Origin: Desertimonas sp963772825
GTDB lineage: Bacteria; Actinomycetota; Acidimicrobiia; Acidimicrobiales; Ilumatobacteraceae
Direction of reading: 5' to 3'
Length of the DNA stretch: 64,000 bases
Assembly: GCA_963772825.1 (NCBI GenBank)
Contig: CAVYYX010000014.1
Span: 62,001 to 126,000, forward strand
A program made the position numbers and the translations under genes. Shown here piece after piece: positions 16,167-23,099 of this stretch. The notes under the pieces are model-generated. The model made no database searches. It saw only the letters and a program-made list of their open reading frames with translations, and was not told where the DNA came from. Every line of letters begins with the position of its first letter. Within the stretch, counting starts at the first letter, position 1.

Positions 16167-16385
16167 GAAACCCCCAGTTTGCGTGCAGCCGCCTGGCGGC
16201 CGCTCCTGAAATGAAATTTGATTGTGACACTTTTCGCATGCTCAATCGCGGCGTAGGCTCCCACCCGTTGAGACGCGCCGGGTTCGCCTGGCAGCGCCGA
16301 CTTGGGCTGGTGCCATCGGGGGGTTGGCATCAGCCCTTGTCGCGACCGGGGGCGACCACGCCGACGCGCCAGTAGGTTGCTCGAC
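16167..16385. other. Divergent intergenic region
   Basis: About 220 bases between the acyl-CoA ligase (-) and the SAM hydrolase (+). It contains an AT-rich patch at 16208-16245, rare in this window and likely holding the ligase promoter, and the leaderless -10 of the SAM hydrolase at its right end. No further gene was seen. Confidence 0.4.
16373..16378 (+). promoter_or_regulatory. -10 hexamer TAGGTT of the SAM hydrolase gene
   Basis: TANNNT followed by 7 bases and GTG 16386; supports that GTG as the true start. Confidence 0.5.
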
Positions 16386-17261
16386 GTGGGGCGTCGCTAC
16401 GAAACGGTCAGCTTGCTCACCGACTACGGCCTGGACGACGAGTTCGTCGGCGTCGTCAAGTCGGTGATCCGCGACCTCGCCCCGCACGTGACGGTGGTCG
16501 ACCTCACCCACGGCGTCCGCCCCTTCGATGTGCGCGGCGGATCGCTGGCGCTGGCCCGGGCCATTCCATACCTCCCCGATGGGGTCGTCGTCGCAGTCGT
16601 CGATCCCGGAGTCGGCACGAGCCGCAAGGCGATCGCCGTCGAGGTCGCCGACGGCGCCGGTGTGCTCGTCGGCCCGGACAACGGCCTGCTCGCCCCGGCC
16701 GTCGCCCTCGCCGGCGGGGCGACCCGGGCCGTCGAGCTCGACAACGCCGGTTATCACCTCGAGGCACCGGGAGCGACCTTCGCCGGCCGGGACGTGTTCG
16801 CTCCAGCGGCAGCCCACCTGTGCAACGGCGTCGATCTCGACGACCTCGGCTCGTCGCTCGACAGCGCCCTGCTCGTGCCCGGGATGATCGCCCTGCCGCG
16901 GACCGAGGCGGACGGGATCCACGCCGAGGTGCTGTGGGTCGATCGCTTCGGGAACTGCCAACTGAACGTCGGGCCTGACGAACTTGCCGCCCTCGACGAC
17001 GGGGACCGGGACGGCGTGGTCACCGTCATCTGTGGCGACGAGCGACGCAGCGCTCGGCTGGTCGCCACGTTCGGCGACCTGGCGACGGGCACGGTCGGTC
17101 TCGTGCTGGACAGTCAGGGCATGTACGCCCTGGCCCTCGATCGCCGCTCAGCGGCCGCCGAACTGGCCCTCGGACCAGGTGACGCCGTTCAACTTCGGGC
17201 CGCCGGGAACGACGACACCGCGTCGCCGGCGACAGGCGTCGAGCTCACCCGTCGCCGGTAG
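16386..17261 (+). CDS. SAM hydroxide adenosyltransferase (SAM hydrolase, DUF62 family)
   Basis: This family (Pfam SAM_HAT, related to fluorinase and chlorinase) hydrolyses S-adenosylmethionine to adenosine and methionine. The 291-residue protein has the LLTDYGLDDEFVGVVKSVI start, VDLTHGVRPFDVRGGSLAL with the conserved His, the VVDPGVGTSRKAIAV loop, VGPDNGLLAPA and the FAGRDVFAPAAAHL segment, then the C-terminal domain with WVDRFGNCQLN. The halogenase-specific loop is not evident, so hydrolysis is the likely reaction. A 27-codon membrane ORF follows after 10 bases. Confidence 0.88.
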   Translation: MGRRYETVSLLTDYGLDDEFVGVVKSVIRDLAPHVTVVDLTHGVRPFDVRGGSLALARAIPYLPDGVVVAVVDPGVGTSRKAIAVEVADGAGVLVGPDNGLLAPAVALAGGATRAVELDNAGYHLEAPGATFAGRDVFAPAAAHLCNGVDLDDLGSSLDSALLVPGMIALPRTEADGIHAEVLWVDRFGNCQLNVGPDELAALDDGDRDGVVTVICGDERRSARLVATFGDLATGTVGLVLDSQGMYALALDRRSAAAELALGPGDAVQLRAAGNDDTASPATGVELTRRR

Positions 17262-17264
17262 CGT
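17259..17264 (+). promoter_or_regulatory. -10 hexamer TAGCGT of the 27-residue ORF
   Basis: TAGCGT overlaps the preceding stop codon (TAG 17259-17261) and stands 7 bases before ATG 17272. Confidence 0.4.
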
Positions 17265-17271
17265 CGGCGCC

Positions 17272-17355
17272 ATGCGACCGGCGACGACGCTGACGATTGC
17301 CCTGCTCCTTGCCTTGATCCTCGTCGCCGGCGTGATCGCCCTGATGCGCATCTGA
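17272..17355 (+). CDS. 27-residue single-pass membrane peptide
   Basis: ATG 17272 to TGA 17355 encodes MRPATTLTIALLLALILVAG followed by VIALMRI: a short positive N-terminus, one hydrophobic helix and an Arg near the C-terminus. The leaderless -10 just upstream and the clean hydrophobic profile favour a real gene. Function unknown. Confidence 0.5.
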   Translation: MRPATTLTIALLLALILVAGVIALMRI

Positions 17356-17373
17356 CGCTGGTGGGGCCTGCCG

Positions 17374-18189
17374 TCAGTGGTCCGGCGACAGCTCGCGGCT
17401 GCGTGCGGTCGCCGCCGCGACCGCCTCGCGGAAAGCGTTCCGTACCTCCCGTTCGTCGAGCACCCGAAGCCCGGCGGCGGTTGTCCCTCCCGGCGACGTG
17501 ACCATCACCCGCAGCGCTGCCGGGTCGCCGCGCTCGGCGAGCAGTGCTGCAGAGCCGACGAGCAGCTGCGTCGTCAGCGTGGCGGCGAGGTCGGGGTCCA
17601 ACCCGACGTCGACGGCCGCGGCGATCAGCGCTTCGGCCACCAAGAACACGTAGGCCGGGCCTGACCCGCTGAGCCCGGTCACGGCGTCGAGCTGCGATTC
17701 GGCCACACGCACCACGAGCCCGACCCCCCCGAGGACCGCCTCGGCCCAGGCGAGGTCCTGGTCGGTCGCCGACGACCCGCCGCTGATGGCCGAGGCGCCC
17801 TGTCCGACGAGGGCCGGCGTGTTCGGCATCGCCCTGATCACCGCCACCGGGTCGGGCGTGACGCCACCTGCGGCACGCTCGATCTGGCGAGTCGTCACCC
17901 CGGCGGCGATCGACAAGAGGCGTCGGGCACCACCCGCGACTGCCGCGGCCGCTGCGTCGGGCACGTCGGGCGGCTTCACGGCGAGGACCGCCGCAGCGGT
18001 CGGCGGGACAGTGTCGGCCACGTGCACGCCGGGCAGCAGGTCGACGAGTTGCGTGCGGCGATCGCCCAGCGCCTCGGCGACAGCCAGCTGGTCGGCCGCC
18101 ACGATGCCCCCGGCCAGCAATCCTTCGGCGAGGGCGGCGCCCATGTTGCCACCGCCGACGATGACGAGATCGAACGTGCCTTGAGCCAT
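17374..18189 (-). CDS. proC: Pyrroline-5-carboxylate reductase
   Basis: Last step of proline synthesis, reducing 1-pyrroline-5-carboxylate with NAD(P)H. The 271-residue protein has the Rossmann motif VIVGGGNMGAALAEGL, the AVKPPD stretch, MPNTPALVGQGASA, and the signature LSGSGPAYVFLVAEAL followed by SPGGTTAAGL near the C-terminus. ATG 18189 is supported by a TACGTT -10 at 18196-18201. As in mycobacteria, it sits between mshA/ybjN-type genes and the epimerase and hem genes. Confidence 0.96.
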   Translation of the reverse strand: MAQGTFDLVIVGGGNMGAALAEGLLAGGIVAADQLAVAEALGDRRTQLVDLLPGVHVADTVPPTAAAVLAVKPPDVPDAAAAAVAGGARRLLSIAAGVTTRQIERAAGGVTPDPVAVIRAMPNTPALVGQGASAISGGSSATDQDLAWAEAVLGGVGLVVRVAESQLDAVTGLSGSGPAYVFLVAEALIAAAVDVGLDPDLAATLTTQLLVGSAALLAERGDPAALRVMVTSPGGTTAAGLRVLDEREVRNAFREAVAAATARSRELSPDH

Positions 18190-18195
18190 CGAGCA

Positions 18196-18201
18196 AACGT
18201 A
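18196..18201 (-). promoter_or_regulatory. -10 hexamer TACGTT of proC
   Basis: Minus-strand TACGTT 6 bases before ATG 18189. Confidence 0.5.
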
Positions 18202-18264
18202 CCCGTGGCGCTGTCCGGGCCGCCGCAAGGACCCGACATCCCCGATAGGCGAGCGACCCGGACA

Positions 18265-18303
18265 CCTCCCCTGGGCGTCGCCGGGCCGGCCAGAGGGAAA
18301 TCC
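18265..18303. repeat. 39-bp conserved element, copy A
   Basis: The first 16 bases (CCTCCCCTGGGCGTCG, 18265-18280) and last 9 (GGGAAATCC, 18295-18303) are identical to copy B at 47612-47650, while the 14 bases between differ but keep the same length. It lies between ybjN and proC. The ends can pair into a hairpin on either strand. Confidence 0.55.
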
Positions 18304-18314
18304 AATCGTCTGGG

Positions 18315-18773
18315 TCAGGGGAACCGGCCGGCGAAGCCGATGCGCAGGAGGCCGCCGAAGACCTGCTCCACCGTGGCGTAGAGGGTGCCGATCGCCCGAT
18401 CGAGCTCGTCGGCGGTGACCGCCGCCAGCGGAAGCTCGCCGCGCAGGAACACAGCGTCCTCGATGCCGATCGAGAAGTGGGCGCCCACGAGGCGTTCGTT
18501 GCGGCGCAGCAGGTGCTCGTACAGCAGGGCGGCGTTCTCCTCCGGCGCAGGCATCACGTACGTCTCGTAGCGCAGCGTGCGCTGGCCGAGGGTGAGCCAC
18601 ACGGTGATGACGTCCTTGTCCTCCCCCGCCATGCGCACGAACCACCGCCGCCCGTCGCCATCGGCCCGGTCGATCGCCCGCACCGTGGGTGTGGCATCGG
18701 CGAACGCCGCCAGCCATCGACCGATCTGTGCTTCCAGTTCGGTGAGGGCGGCATCGTCGTAGAGGTCGCTCAC
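18315..18773 (-). CDS. YbjN-domain protein
   Basis: A 152-residue protein of the YbjN / type III secretion chaperone-like fold. It contains the WFVRMAGEDKDVITVWLTLGQRTLRYETYVMPAPEENAALLYEHLLRRN stretch (split here by reading, about residues 50-100) typical of actinobacterial YbjN proteins. GTG 18773 is supported by a TACGAT -10 at 18782-18787. It lies directly downstream of mshA, as Rv0487 follows Rv0486 in Mycobacterium tuberculosis. The biochemical role is unknown. Confidence 0.8.
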   Translation of the reverse strand: MSDLYDDAALTELEAQIGRWLAAFADATPTVRAIDRADGDGRRWFVRMAGEDKDVITVWLTLGQRTLRYETYVMPAPEENAALLYEHLLRRNERLVGAHFSIGIEDAVFLRGELPLAAVTADELDRAIGTLYATVEQVFGGLLRIGFAGRFP

Positions 18774-18781
18774 CGGCCCCG

Positions 18782-18787
18782 ATCGTA
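18782..18787 (-). promoter_or_regulatory. -10 hexamer TACGAT of the YbjN gene
   Basis: Minus-strand TACGAT 8 bases before GTG 18773, in the short gap after mshA. Confidence 0.5.
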
Positions 18788-18795
18788 GGGCGACG

Positions 18796-20043
18796 TCAGC
18801 AGGCCACGAGGGTGCGCTGCTCGACGAGGTCGGCATACAGGCGGCGCAAGCGGGCGGCGGTGAGGCTCCACGTGAAGTGCCTGGCCCGCACGGCGGCGGC
18901 CGCGCCCATCGCCGCGGCGCCGAGCGGATCGTCGATCACCTGCGACAGGGCGCGGGCGAAGCGCTCTGGTTGACGTCCCTCGACGAGCACGCCCGTGACG
19001 CCGTCGTGGACGACGTTGAGCAAACCGCCCACCGCGCTGGCCACCACGGGGATGCCGCATGCCGCCGCTTCCAGCGCGACGAGACCGAAGCTCTCACTAC
19101 GGCTCGGCACGACCACCACATCGGCAGCGCGGTAATAGCTCGACAGCAGGTGGTGCGGCTTGGGCTCCACGAAGACGACGCGATCGGCGACGCCGAGCTC
19201 GGCCGCCAGGGCACGCGTCGCCACCTCCTCGGCGAGACCGTCACTGCCGCTGGCGCCACCGACGATGACGAGCATGGCATCGTTCCGGGGCATCGCAGCG
19301 AGGGCCCGGACGGCCAGGTCGGGACCCTTGAGCGGCTGGATGCGACCGACGTACAGGACGATCGGGCGGTCGGCGGGCAGGCCGACGGCGCGCCGCGCCC
19401 CGCCGCGATTGCCGGGGGCGAAGAAGGCATGCTCGACGGCCGGCGGCACCGTCTCGATGACACCGTGGGGATCTCCATACAGGCGGCGGAACTGGCGCTC
19501 CTCTTCCGGGCAGCTGACGCAGATGGCGTCGCTGCAGCCGATGACCTCGGCCTCGGCACGCTCGCGCCAGTCCGGCTCGAGGTCGCCGCCCTCCGCCTTG
19601 ACGCGAGCGAGGGTGTGGAAGGTGGAGACGAGGGGCACGTCGAAGCGATGCTTGAGGCGATGACCTGCAACGCCGCTCAGCCAGTAGTTGCCGTGGATCA
19701 CGTCGGCGCCGCCGGAGGCTTCGAGGTGCTCGGCAACGCGGTCGGCGAACACATCGACCTGGTCGGCGAGCGCTTCCTTGGGGAGGTCGTAGGCGCCGGC
19801 TGGCACGTGGACGACCGAGTGCCCCGGCTCGACCAACACTTCGGCCGGCAGGCCGGGCCGGTCGGCACGGGTGTAGGTCGTACAGTCGACGCCGGCTTGG
19901 GCGAGCGCCGACGCCACCTCGCGCACGTACACGTTCATCCCACCGCTGTCGCCGGAACCTGGCTGCACGAGCGGGGACGTGTGGAGAGAGATCAAGGCGA
20001 CCTTCGGCACAACAACGTGAAACATTACCGATCCGCTCAACAT
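18796..20043 (-). CDS. mshA: D-inositol-3-phosphate glycosyltransferase (mycothiol synthesis)
   Basis: Transfers GlcNAc from UDP-GlcNAc to 1-L-inositol-1-phosphate, the first committed step of mycothiol synthesis. A GT4, GT-B fold enzyme of about 415 residues. The hallmark SPLVQPGSGDSGGMNVYVRE is near the N-terminus; the C-terminal lobe has YVGRIQPLKGPDLAV and the EX7E motif region ESFGLVALEAAACG. ATG 20043 and ATG 20025 are both possible starts; the shorter begins FHVVVPKVALISLHTSP. It is the fourth gene of the overlapping moaD-like/rsiG/XRE run. Other msh genes are not in the window. Confidence 0.94.
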   Translation of the reverse strand: MLSGSVMFHVVVPKVALISLHTSPLVQPGSGDSGGMNVYVREVASALAQAGVDCTTYTRADRPGLPAEVLVEPGHSVVHVPAGAYDLPKEALADQVDVFADRVAEHLEASGGADVIHGNYWLSGVAGHRLKHRFDVPLVSTFHTLARVKAEGGDLEPDWRERAEAEVIGCSDAICVSCPEEERQFRRLYGDPHGVIETVPPAVEHAFFAPGNRGGARRAVGLPADRPIVLYVGRIQPLKGPDLAVRALAAMPRNDAMLVIVGGASGSDGLAEEVATRALAAELGVADRVVFVEPKPHHLLSSYYRAADVVVVPSRSESFGLVALEAAACGIPVVASAVGGLLNVVHDGVTGVLVEGRQPERFARALSQVIDDPLGAAAMGAAAAVRARHFTWSLTAARLRRLYADLVEQRTLVAC

Positions 20044-20073
20044 TCCCCTGCGGGCGAGCGGAGGGCCGATCGG

Positions 20074-20427
20074 CTATCTCACGAAGCTCTCGTACACGCC
20101 GAGCAGAGCCTGTTTCTGCTCTGCCGTCAGCGCCGGGTCTCGCCCGATCGCCTCGCGCACGCTCGGTTCGCCGCCCTCGTCGTCCCCGAGCAGGCCGGCT
20201 CGTACGTACATCGCCTCGACGCTGATCTTCAGCGCCTGGGCGAGCTGCTGGAGGATCTCCGCCGAGGGCCGCCGCAACCCGCGCTCGATCTGTGACAGGT
20301 AGGGGTTCGACACACCGGCGGCCTCGGCGAGGCGGCGCACCGACATGCTGGCGGTCTCCCGTTGGGTGCGGATGAACTCACCGAGCTCCACAAGCCGGTG
20401 TTGAAGCTCCTGTCGTGGGTTGCTCAC
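20074..20427 (-). CDS. XRE-family helix-turn-helix regulator
   Basis: A 117-residue protein with an HTH_3 domain at about residues 15-75 (VRRLAEAAGVSNPYLSQIERGLRRPSAEILQQLAQAL). The C-terminal tail is mixed-charge (LTAEQKQALLGVYESFV), possibly for dimerisation. GTG 20427 overlaps the stop of the RsiG-like gene (GTGA). It lies 30 bases upstream of mshA, making mycothiol genes or its own operon plausible targets. Confidence 0.87.
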   Translation of the reverse strand: MSNPRQELQHRLVELGEFIRTQRETASMSVRRLAEAAGVSNPYLSQIERGLRRPSAEILQQLAQALKISVEAMYVRAGLLGDDEGGEPSVREAIGRDPALTAEQKQALLGVYESFVR

Positions 20428-20921
20428 TCCGGCTCCGTCTGCTCGGCGCGGAGGCGCACGACGAGCTCCTCGGTGAGCGCGTCGAGCTCGTCGTAGACCG
20501 CCCGCCGTTGCGCAGAGACCCGTTGCTCAAAGGCATCGAGGGCGGCGATCAGCTGCTCGAGCTCCCCGCGGGTCAGTCGGTCGAGGCGGCTGAACCCGTT
20601 GGCCGCGCACAGCTCGTCGAGCTCGACGGCGAGCGGATGGTCGCTGTGGTCCTCGGCTGGCCGCGGGGGCCGGGCGTCGTCACCGAGGAGGTGGTCGGCG
20701 AGCACCTCGCGCAGCTCGCCGTGCAGGTCGCGGCGGGCGTACACGGGGGTCGGGTCGCTGTCGTCGCTCGACCGCCCGATGGCGTCGCGAGCGAGGTCAG
20801 CGCGCCCGTGGGCCACCCGCCGCACGTACGACACGGCGTCGTCGACCGCTTGCAGCTCGGCTCGTCGCCGACGCAGCTCGTCGAGGGGCATCGACTGGGC
20901 GGCGGAAGGATCGCCCGACAT
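20424..20921 (-). CDS. rsiG: RsiG-like anti-sigma protein with paired c-di-GMP signature helices
   Basis: 165 residues forming an antiparallel helical hairpin. In Streptomyces, RsiG bound to c-di-GMP sequesters the sigma factor WhiG through two copies of E-x3-S-x2-R-x3-Q-x3-D. Here helix 1 has D27-x3-S31-x2-R34-x3-H38-x3-D42 and helix 2 has E132-x3-S136-x2-R139-x3-Y143-x3-D147, so the S, R and D positions are kept in both copies but Gln is His or Tyr. The LDELRRRRAELQ...VSYVRR and LDRLTRGELEQLIAALDAF segments match the family. ATG 20921 overlaps the moaD-like stop as TGATG. No whiG-like sigma gene is in the window. Confidence 0.78.
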   Translation of the reverse strand: MSGDPSAAQSMPLDELRRRRAELQAVDDAVSYVRRVAHGRADLARDAIGRSSDDSDPTPVYARRDLHGELREVLADHLLGDDARPPRPAEDHSDHPLAVELDELCAANGFSRLDRLTRGELEQLIAALDAFEQRVSAQRRAVYDELDALTEELVVRLRAEQTEPE

Positions 20922-21160
20922 CACGATCCCCCCGACACCGGCGGCAAGATGGCGACCTCGTCACGCGCGTCAACCCTCGTCGTCGATGCCGCCGGTTCGC
21001 CATTGACCCAGATCCGGCACGTCTCGAGGACATCCGTGAAGACGGCGCCGTACCGCTGCCTCGCCGCGTCGAGCACCTCGCCGACGGTTGCGCCCGGCAG
21101 GTCGTCGTGAGACCGTCCGGCGGCCGTCCGCGCCGATGCGAACATCCTCACGATCGCCAT
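20921..21160 (-). CDS. MoaD/ThiS-family sulfur carrier protein with -GGS tail
   Basis: A 79-residue beta-grasp protein (AIVRMFASARTAAG ... ATVGEVLDAARQRYG ... VAILPPVSGGS). Sulfur carriers of this family act through a C-terminal Gly-Gly that is adenylated and thiocarboxylated. Here one Ser follows the Gly-Gly, so processing by a protease would be needed, or the protein is not a classical MoaD. The start ATG 21160 has a TACGCT -10 six bases upstream. First gene of the overlapping run leading to mshA. No moa or thi genes are nearby. Confidence 0.8.
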   Translation of the reverse strand: MAIVRMFASARTAAGRSHDDLPGATVGEVLDAARQRYGAVFTDVLETCRIWVNGEPAASTTRVDARDEVAILPPVSGGS

Positions 21161-21166
21161 GATCGC

Positions 21167-21172
21167 AGCGTA
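21167..21172 (-). promoter_or_regulatory. -10 hexamer TACGCT heading the moaD-like/rsiG/XRE/mshA run
   Basis: Minus-strand TACGCT 6 bases before ATG 21160; the likely promoter of the overlapping four-gene run. Confidence 0.5.
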
Positions 21173-21214
21173 TCGATGCCGATCCGGTCGAGCCGGACAA
21201 CGGCGGTTCGGCAG

Positions 21215-21220
21215 TAGTGT
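21215..21220 (+). promoter_or_regulatory. -10 hexamer TAGTGT of the small membrane protein at 21230
   Basis: TAGTGT 9 bases before GTG 21230, slightly longer than in the other leaderless genes. Confidence 0.35.
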
Positions 21221-21229
21221 TCCCCGGCC

Positions 21230-21520
21230 GTGGGAACCGAACGTCGGGAGCGTCAGAAGGCCAACCGTCAGCTGCAGAAAGATGAGCTGGCGAAACAGGA
21301 AAAGCGCAGATCGATGACACGGCGCGCGGTGCTGATCGGGGCGGCCATCGCTGCCGTGCTGCTCATCGCCGTGCTGCTCGCCGTCATCGCCGGCGGTGGC
21401 GACGACGGGGGCGACGACGACCCGCCGGCCTCGACAAGTCCCGCCGCAATCGTCGATTCGACCGAGCCGTCGGCGAGCACCGGGGTGATCGACACCACGA
21501 CCCCGACGTCGACAACCTGA
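21230..21520 (+). CDS. Small membrane protein resembling the N-terminal anchor of secreted cyclophilins
   Basis: 96 residues: a charged coiled N-terminus (GTERRERQKANRQLQKDELAKQ), one transmembrane helix (about residues 32-54), then an acidic Ser/Thr/Pro-rich tail. This N-terminal pattern often precedes peptidyl-prolyl isomerase domains in actinobacteria, but no enzymatic domain follows here before the stop. It may be a stand-alone anchor or a reduced remnant; function unknown. Confidence 0.65.
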   Translation: MGTERRERQKANRQLQKDELAKQEKRRSMTRRAVLIGAAIAAVLLIAVLLAVIAGGGDDGGDDDPPASTSPAAIVDSTEPSASTGVIDTTTPTSTT

Positions 21521-21539
21521 ACAGACTGGAGCGTGCCCG

Positions 21540-22406
21540 ATGGCCGAACGAGACGGATACATCCCCGGTGTGCCGTGCTGGATCGACACCAGCCACCCCG
21601 ATCCACAGGCGGTCCTGCCGTTCTACAGCGGACTGTTCGGGTGGGAGTTCGAGAACGTCGCGCCCGACGGGTCACCGGAGGCGTACTTCATCGGCCGCCT
21701 GCGGGGTGGCGACGTGGCGGCGGTCGGCGGAGCGATCCCCGCCGGCGCCCCGCAGGTCGCGACGTGGAACACCTACGTCTGGGTGGCGAACGCCGATGAG
21801 TCGGTGGCCGCGGCCCGCGACGCAGGCGGTGCGGTGCTGATGGAGCCGTTCGACGTCACGGACTCCGGTCGCATGGCCGTGCTCACGGATCCGGAAGGTG
21901 CCACCTTCTGCGTTTGGCAAGCGAACCGTCACAAGGGCGCGCGGATCGTCAACGAGCACGGCTCATTGAACTTCAACGTGCTCACCACCCGAGACCCCGA
22001 GGCAGCGGCGGCGTTCTACGGGGCGGTGTTCGGCTGGCAGCTACTTTCCTTGCCCGCTGGCCCGATGTGGACGCTGCCCGGGTATGGCGACCACCTCGAG
22101 GAGATCACCCCCGGCGCTCGCGAGCGGTTCGCGCAGTTCGGCGCTCCGGAAGGCTTCATCGACGTCGTCGCCGCGCTCAACCCGATCGCCGACGAGGAAG
22201 CTGAAACGGCGGCAAATTGGGGCGTCACGTTCGGCGTCGACAACGCCGACGACACGGCGGCGAAGACGCGCGAGCTCGGCGGCGAGGTCGTTGTCGGGCC
22301 GTTCGATGCGCCGTGGTCGAAGACGGTGGTGCTCAAGGATCCTCAGGGGGCCAGGTTCATCGCCAGCCAATTCGTCCCGGAGAACAAGGACCTCGAGGCC
22401 TCCTAG
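21540..22406 (+). CDS. VOC-family protein (two glyoxalase-like domains)
   Basis: 288 residues made of two vicinal-oxygen-chelate repeats, each starting with an SHPDP/TRDPEAAAAFYG-type strand-helix (about residues 14-30 and 140-155) and each having a PFYSGLFGWEF/FYGAVFGWQL motif. Similar to actinobacterial 27-30 kDa glyoxalase-like proteins such as CFP30B. Substrate unknown. Its stop overlaps the convergent gene by 4 bases. Confidence 0.85.
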   Translation: MAERDGYIPGVPCWIDTSHPDPQAVLPFYSGLFGWEFENVAPDGSPEAYFIGRLRGGDVAAVGGAIPAGAPQVATWNTYVWVANADESVAAARDAGGAVLMEPFDVTDSGRMAVLTDPEGATFCVWQANRHKGARIVNEHGSLNFNVLTTRDPEAAAAFYGAVFGWQLLSLPAGPMWTLPGYGDHLEEITPGARERFAQFGAPEGFIDVVAALNPIADEEAETAANWGVTFGVDNADDTAAKTRELGGEVVVGPFDAPWSKTVVLKDPQGARFIASQFVPENKDLEAS

Positions 22407-23032
22407 AGGAGGCCGTCGCTGGCGACGGCCTCGCCGATCAGCTCCCACTGCCCGCCTCGGGACACGGCGGCCGATCCCGTCGGCAGCACGATGATCGGTG
22501 TCGTTGCGAGCGAGCGCGTTCTGGCGAGCGCCTCGTCGCTCCACTGCTCGCTCTCGGGGATGATCGCCACGCCGGCCTCCAGGCCGAGCCCGAGGGTGAA
22601 CCCGCCGCCGCGGACGTCGAACATCGGGTCGCACAGCGCGGCGGCTGACGGTCCGATGGCGACGACCAGGCCGCCGCGCTCGACCAACCGCTCCAAGGCG
22701 GCGAACACCGCGGTGTCCTTGAGCACACTGCGCAGGTGCATCGACGAGTCGCCCGCCAGGTACACGGCCGCTGCGCCGTCGATGACCCGAGCCGCCCCGT
22801 CGTCGTCCGCGTCGTGTCGCTGGAGCACCATCAGCGCTTCCAGTTCGACGTCGAGGCGCTCGGCCCAAGCCGTTGCGGTGGTCACCAAGGCCGCCGGCTC
22901 CTCGAAGGCATCCGCCGTCGGCAGCATCACGACCCGTTCAGCGCCGACCTCGGCGAGCAGCCGGCGGTCGAGGTCGTCGTTGCCCTCGAACGCCCCTCCG
23001 CCACAGAACACGAGGACTCCCGATCCGCTCAT
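22403..23032 (-). CDS. Peptidase S51 / cyanophycinase-like protein
   Basis: About 209 residues with the flavodoxin-like fold of S51 peptidases (class I glutamine-amidotransferase-like). Visible: N-terminal VLVFCGGGAFEG, AAAVYLAGDSSMHLRSVL where cyanophycinases have the GGGN loop, and the nucleophile elbow IGPSAAALCD corresponding to G-x-S-A-G in active enzymes; the Gly after SA is Ala here. ATG 23032 chosen because TACCGT (23040-23045) lies 7 bases upstream; GTG 23041 is three codons earlier. Substrate unknown. Confidence 0.72.
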   Translation of the reverse strand: MSGSGVLVFCGGGAFEGNDDLDRRLLAEVGAERVVMLPTADAFEEPAALVTTATAWAERLDVELEALMVLQRHDADDDGAARVIDGAAAVYLAGDSSMHLRSVLKDTAVFAALERLVERGGLVVAIGPSAAALCDPMFDVRGGGFTLGLGLEAGVAIIPESEQWSDEALARTRSLATTPIIVLPTGSAAVSRGGQWELIGEAVASDGLL

Positions 23033-23039
23033 CGCCGGC

Positions 23040-23045
23040 ACGGTA
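23040..23045 (-). promoter_or_regulatory. -10 hexamer TACCGT of the S51-like gene
   Basis: Minus-strand TACCGT 7 bases before ATG 23032. Confidence 0.4.
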
Positions 23046-23071
23046 GCCGGGGCGCCGGGGCGGCTCGACAG

Positions 23072-23093
23072 GTTACCCGTGGGTAACTACGAT
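23072..23093 (+). promoter_or_regulatory. Operator palindrome and -10 of the 3-hydroxyacyl-CoA dehydrogenase gene
   Basis: GTTACCC-GT-GGGTAAC (23072-23087) is a perfect 7-bp inverted repeat and abuts the TACGAT -10 (23088-23093), which is 6 bases before ATG 23100. A repressor bound here would cover the promoter. Size and symmetry fit TetR-family operators; the cognate regulator is unknown. Confidence 0.6.
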
Positions 23094-23099
23094 CTCGGC

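Noticed and set aside
16219..16242. GATTG...CAATC dyad before the acyl-CoA ligase as a FadR-like site
   Set aside because: Only 5-bp arms in a 220-base AT-rich gap; not distinguishable from chance.
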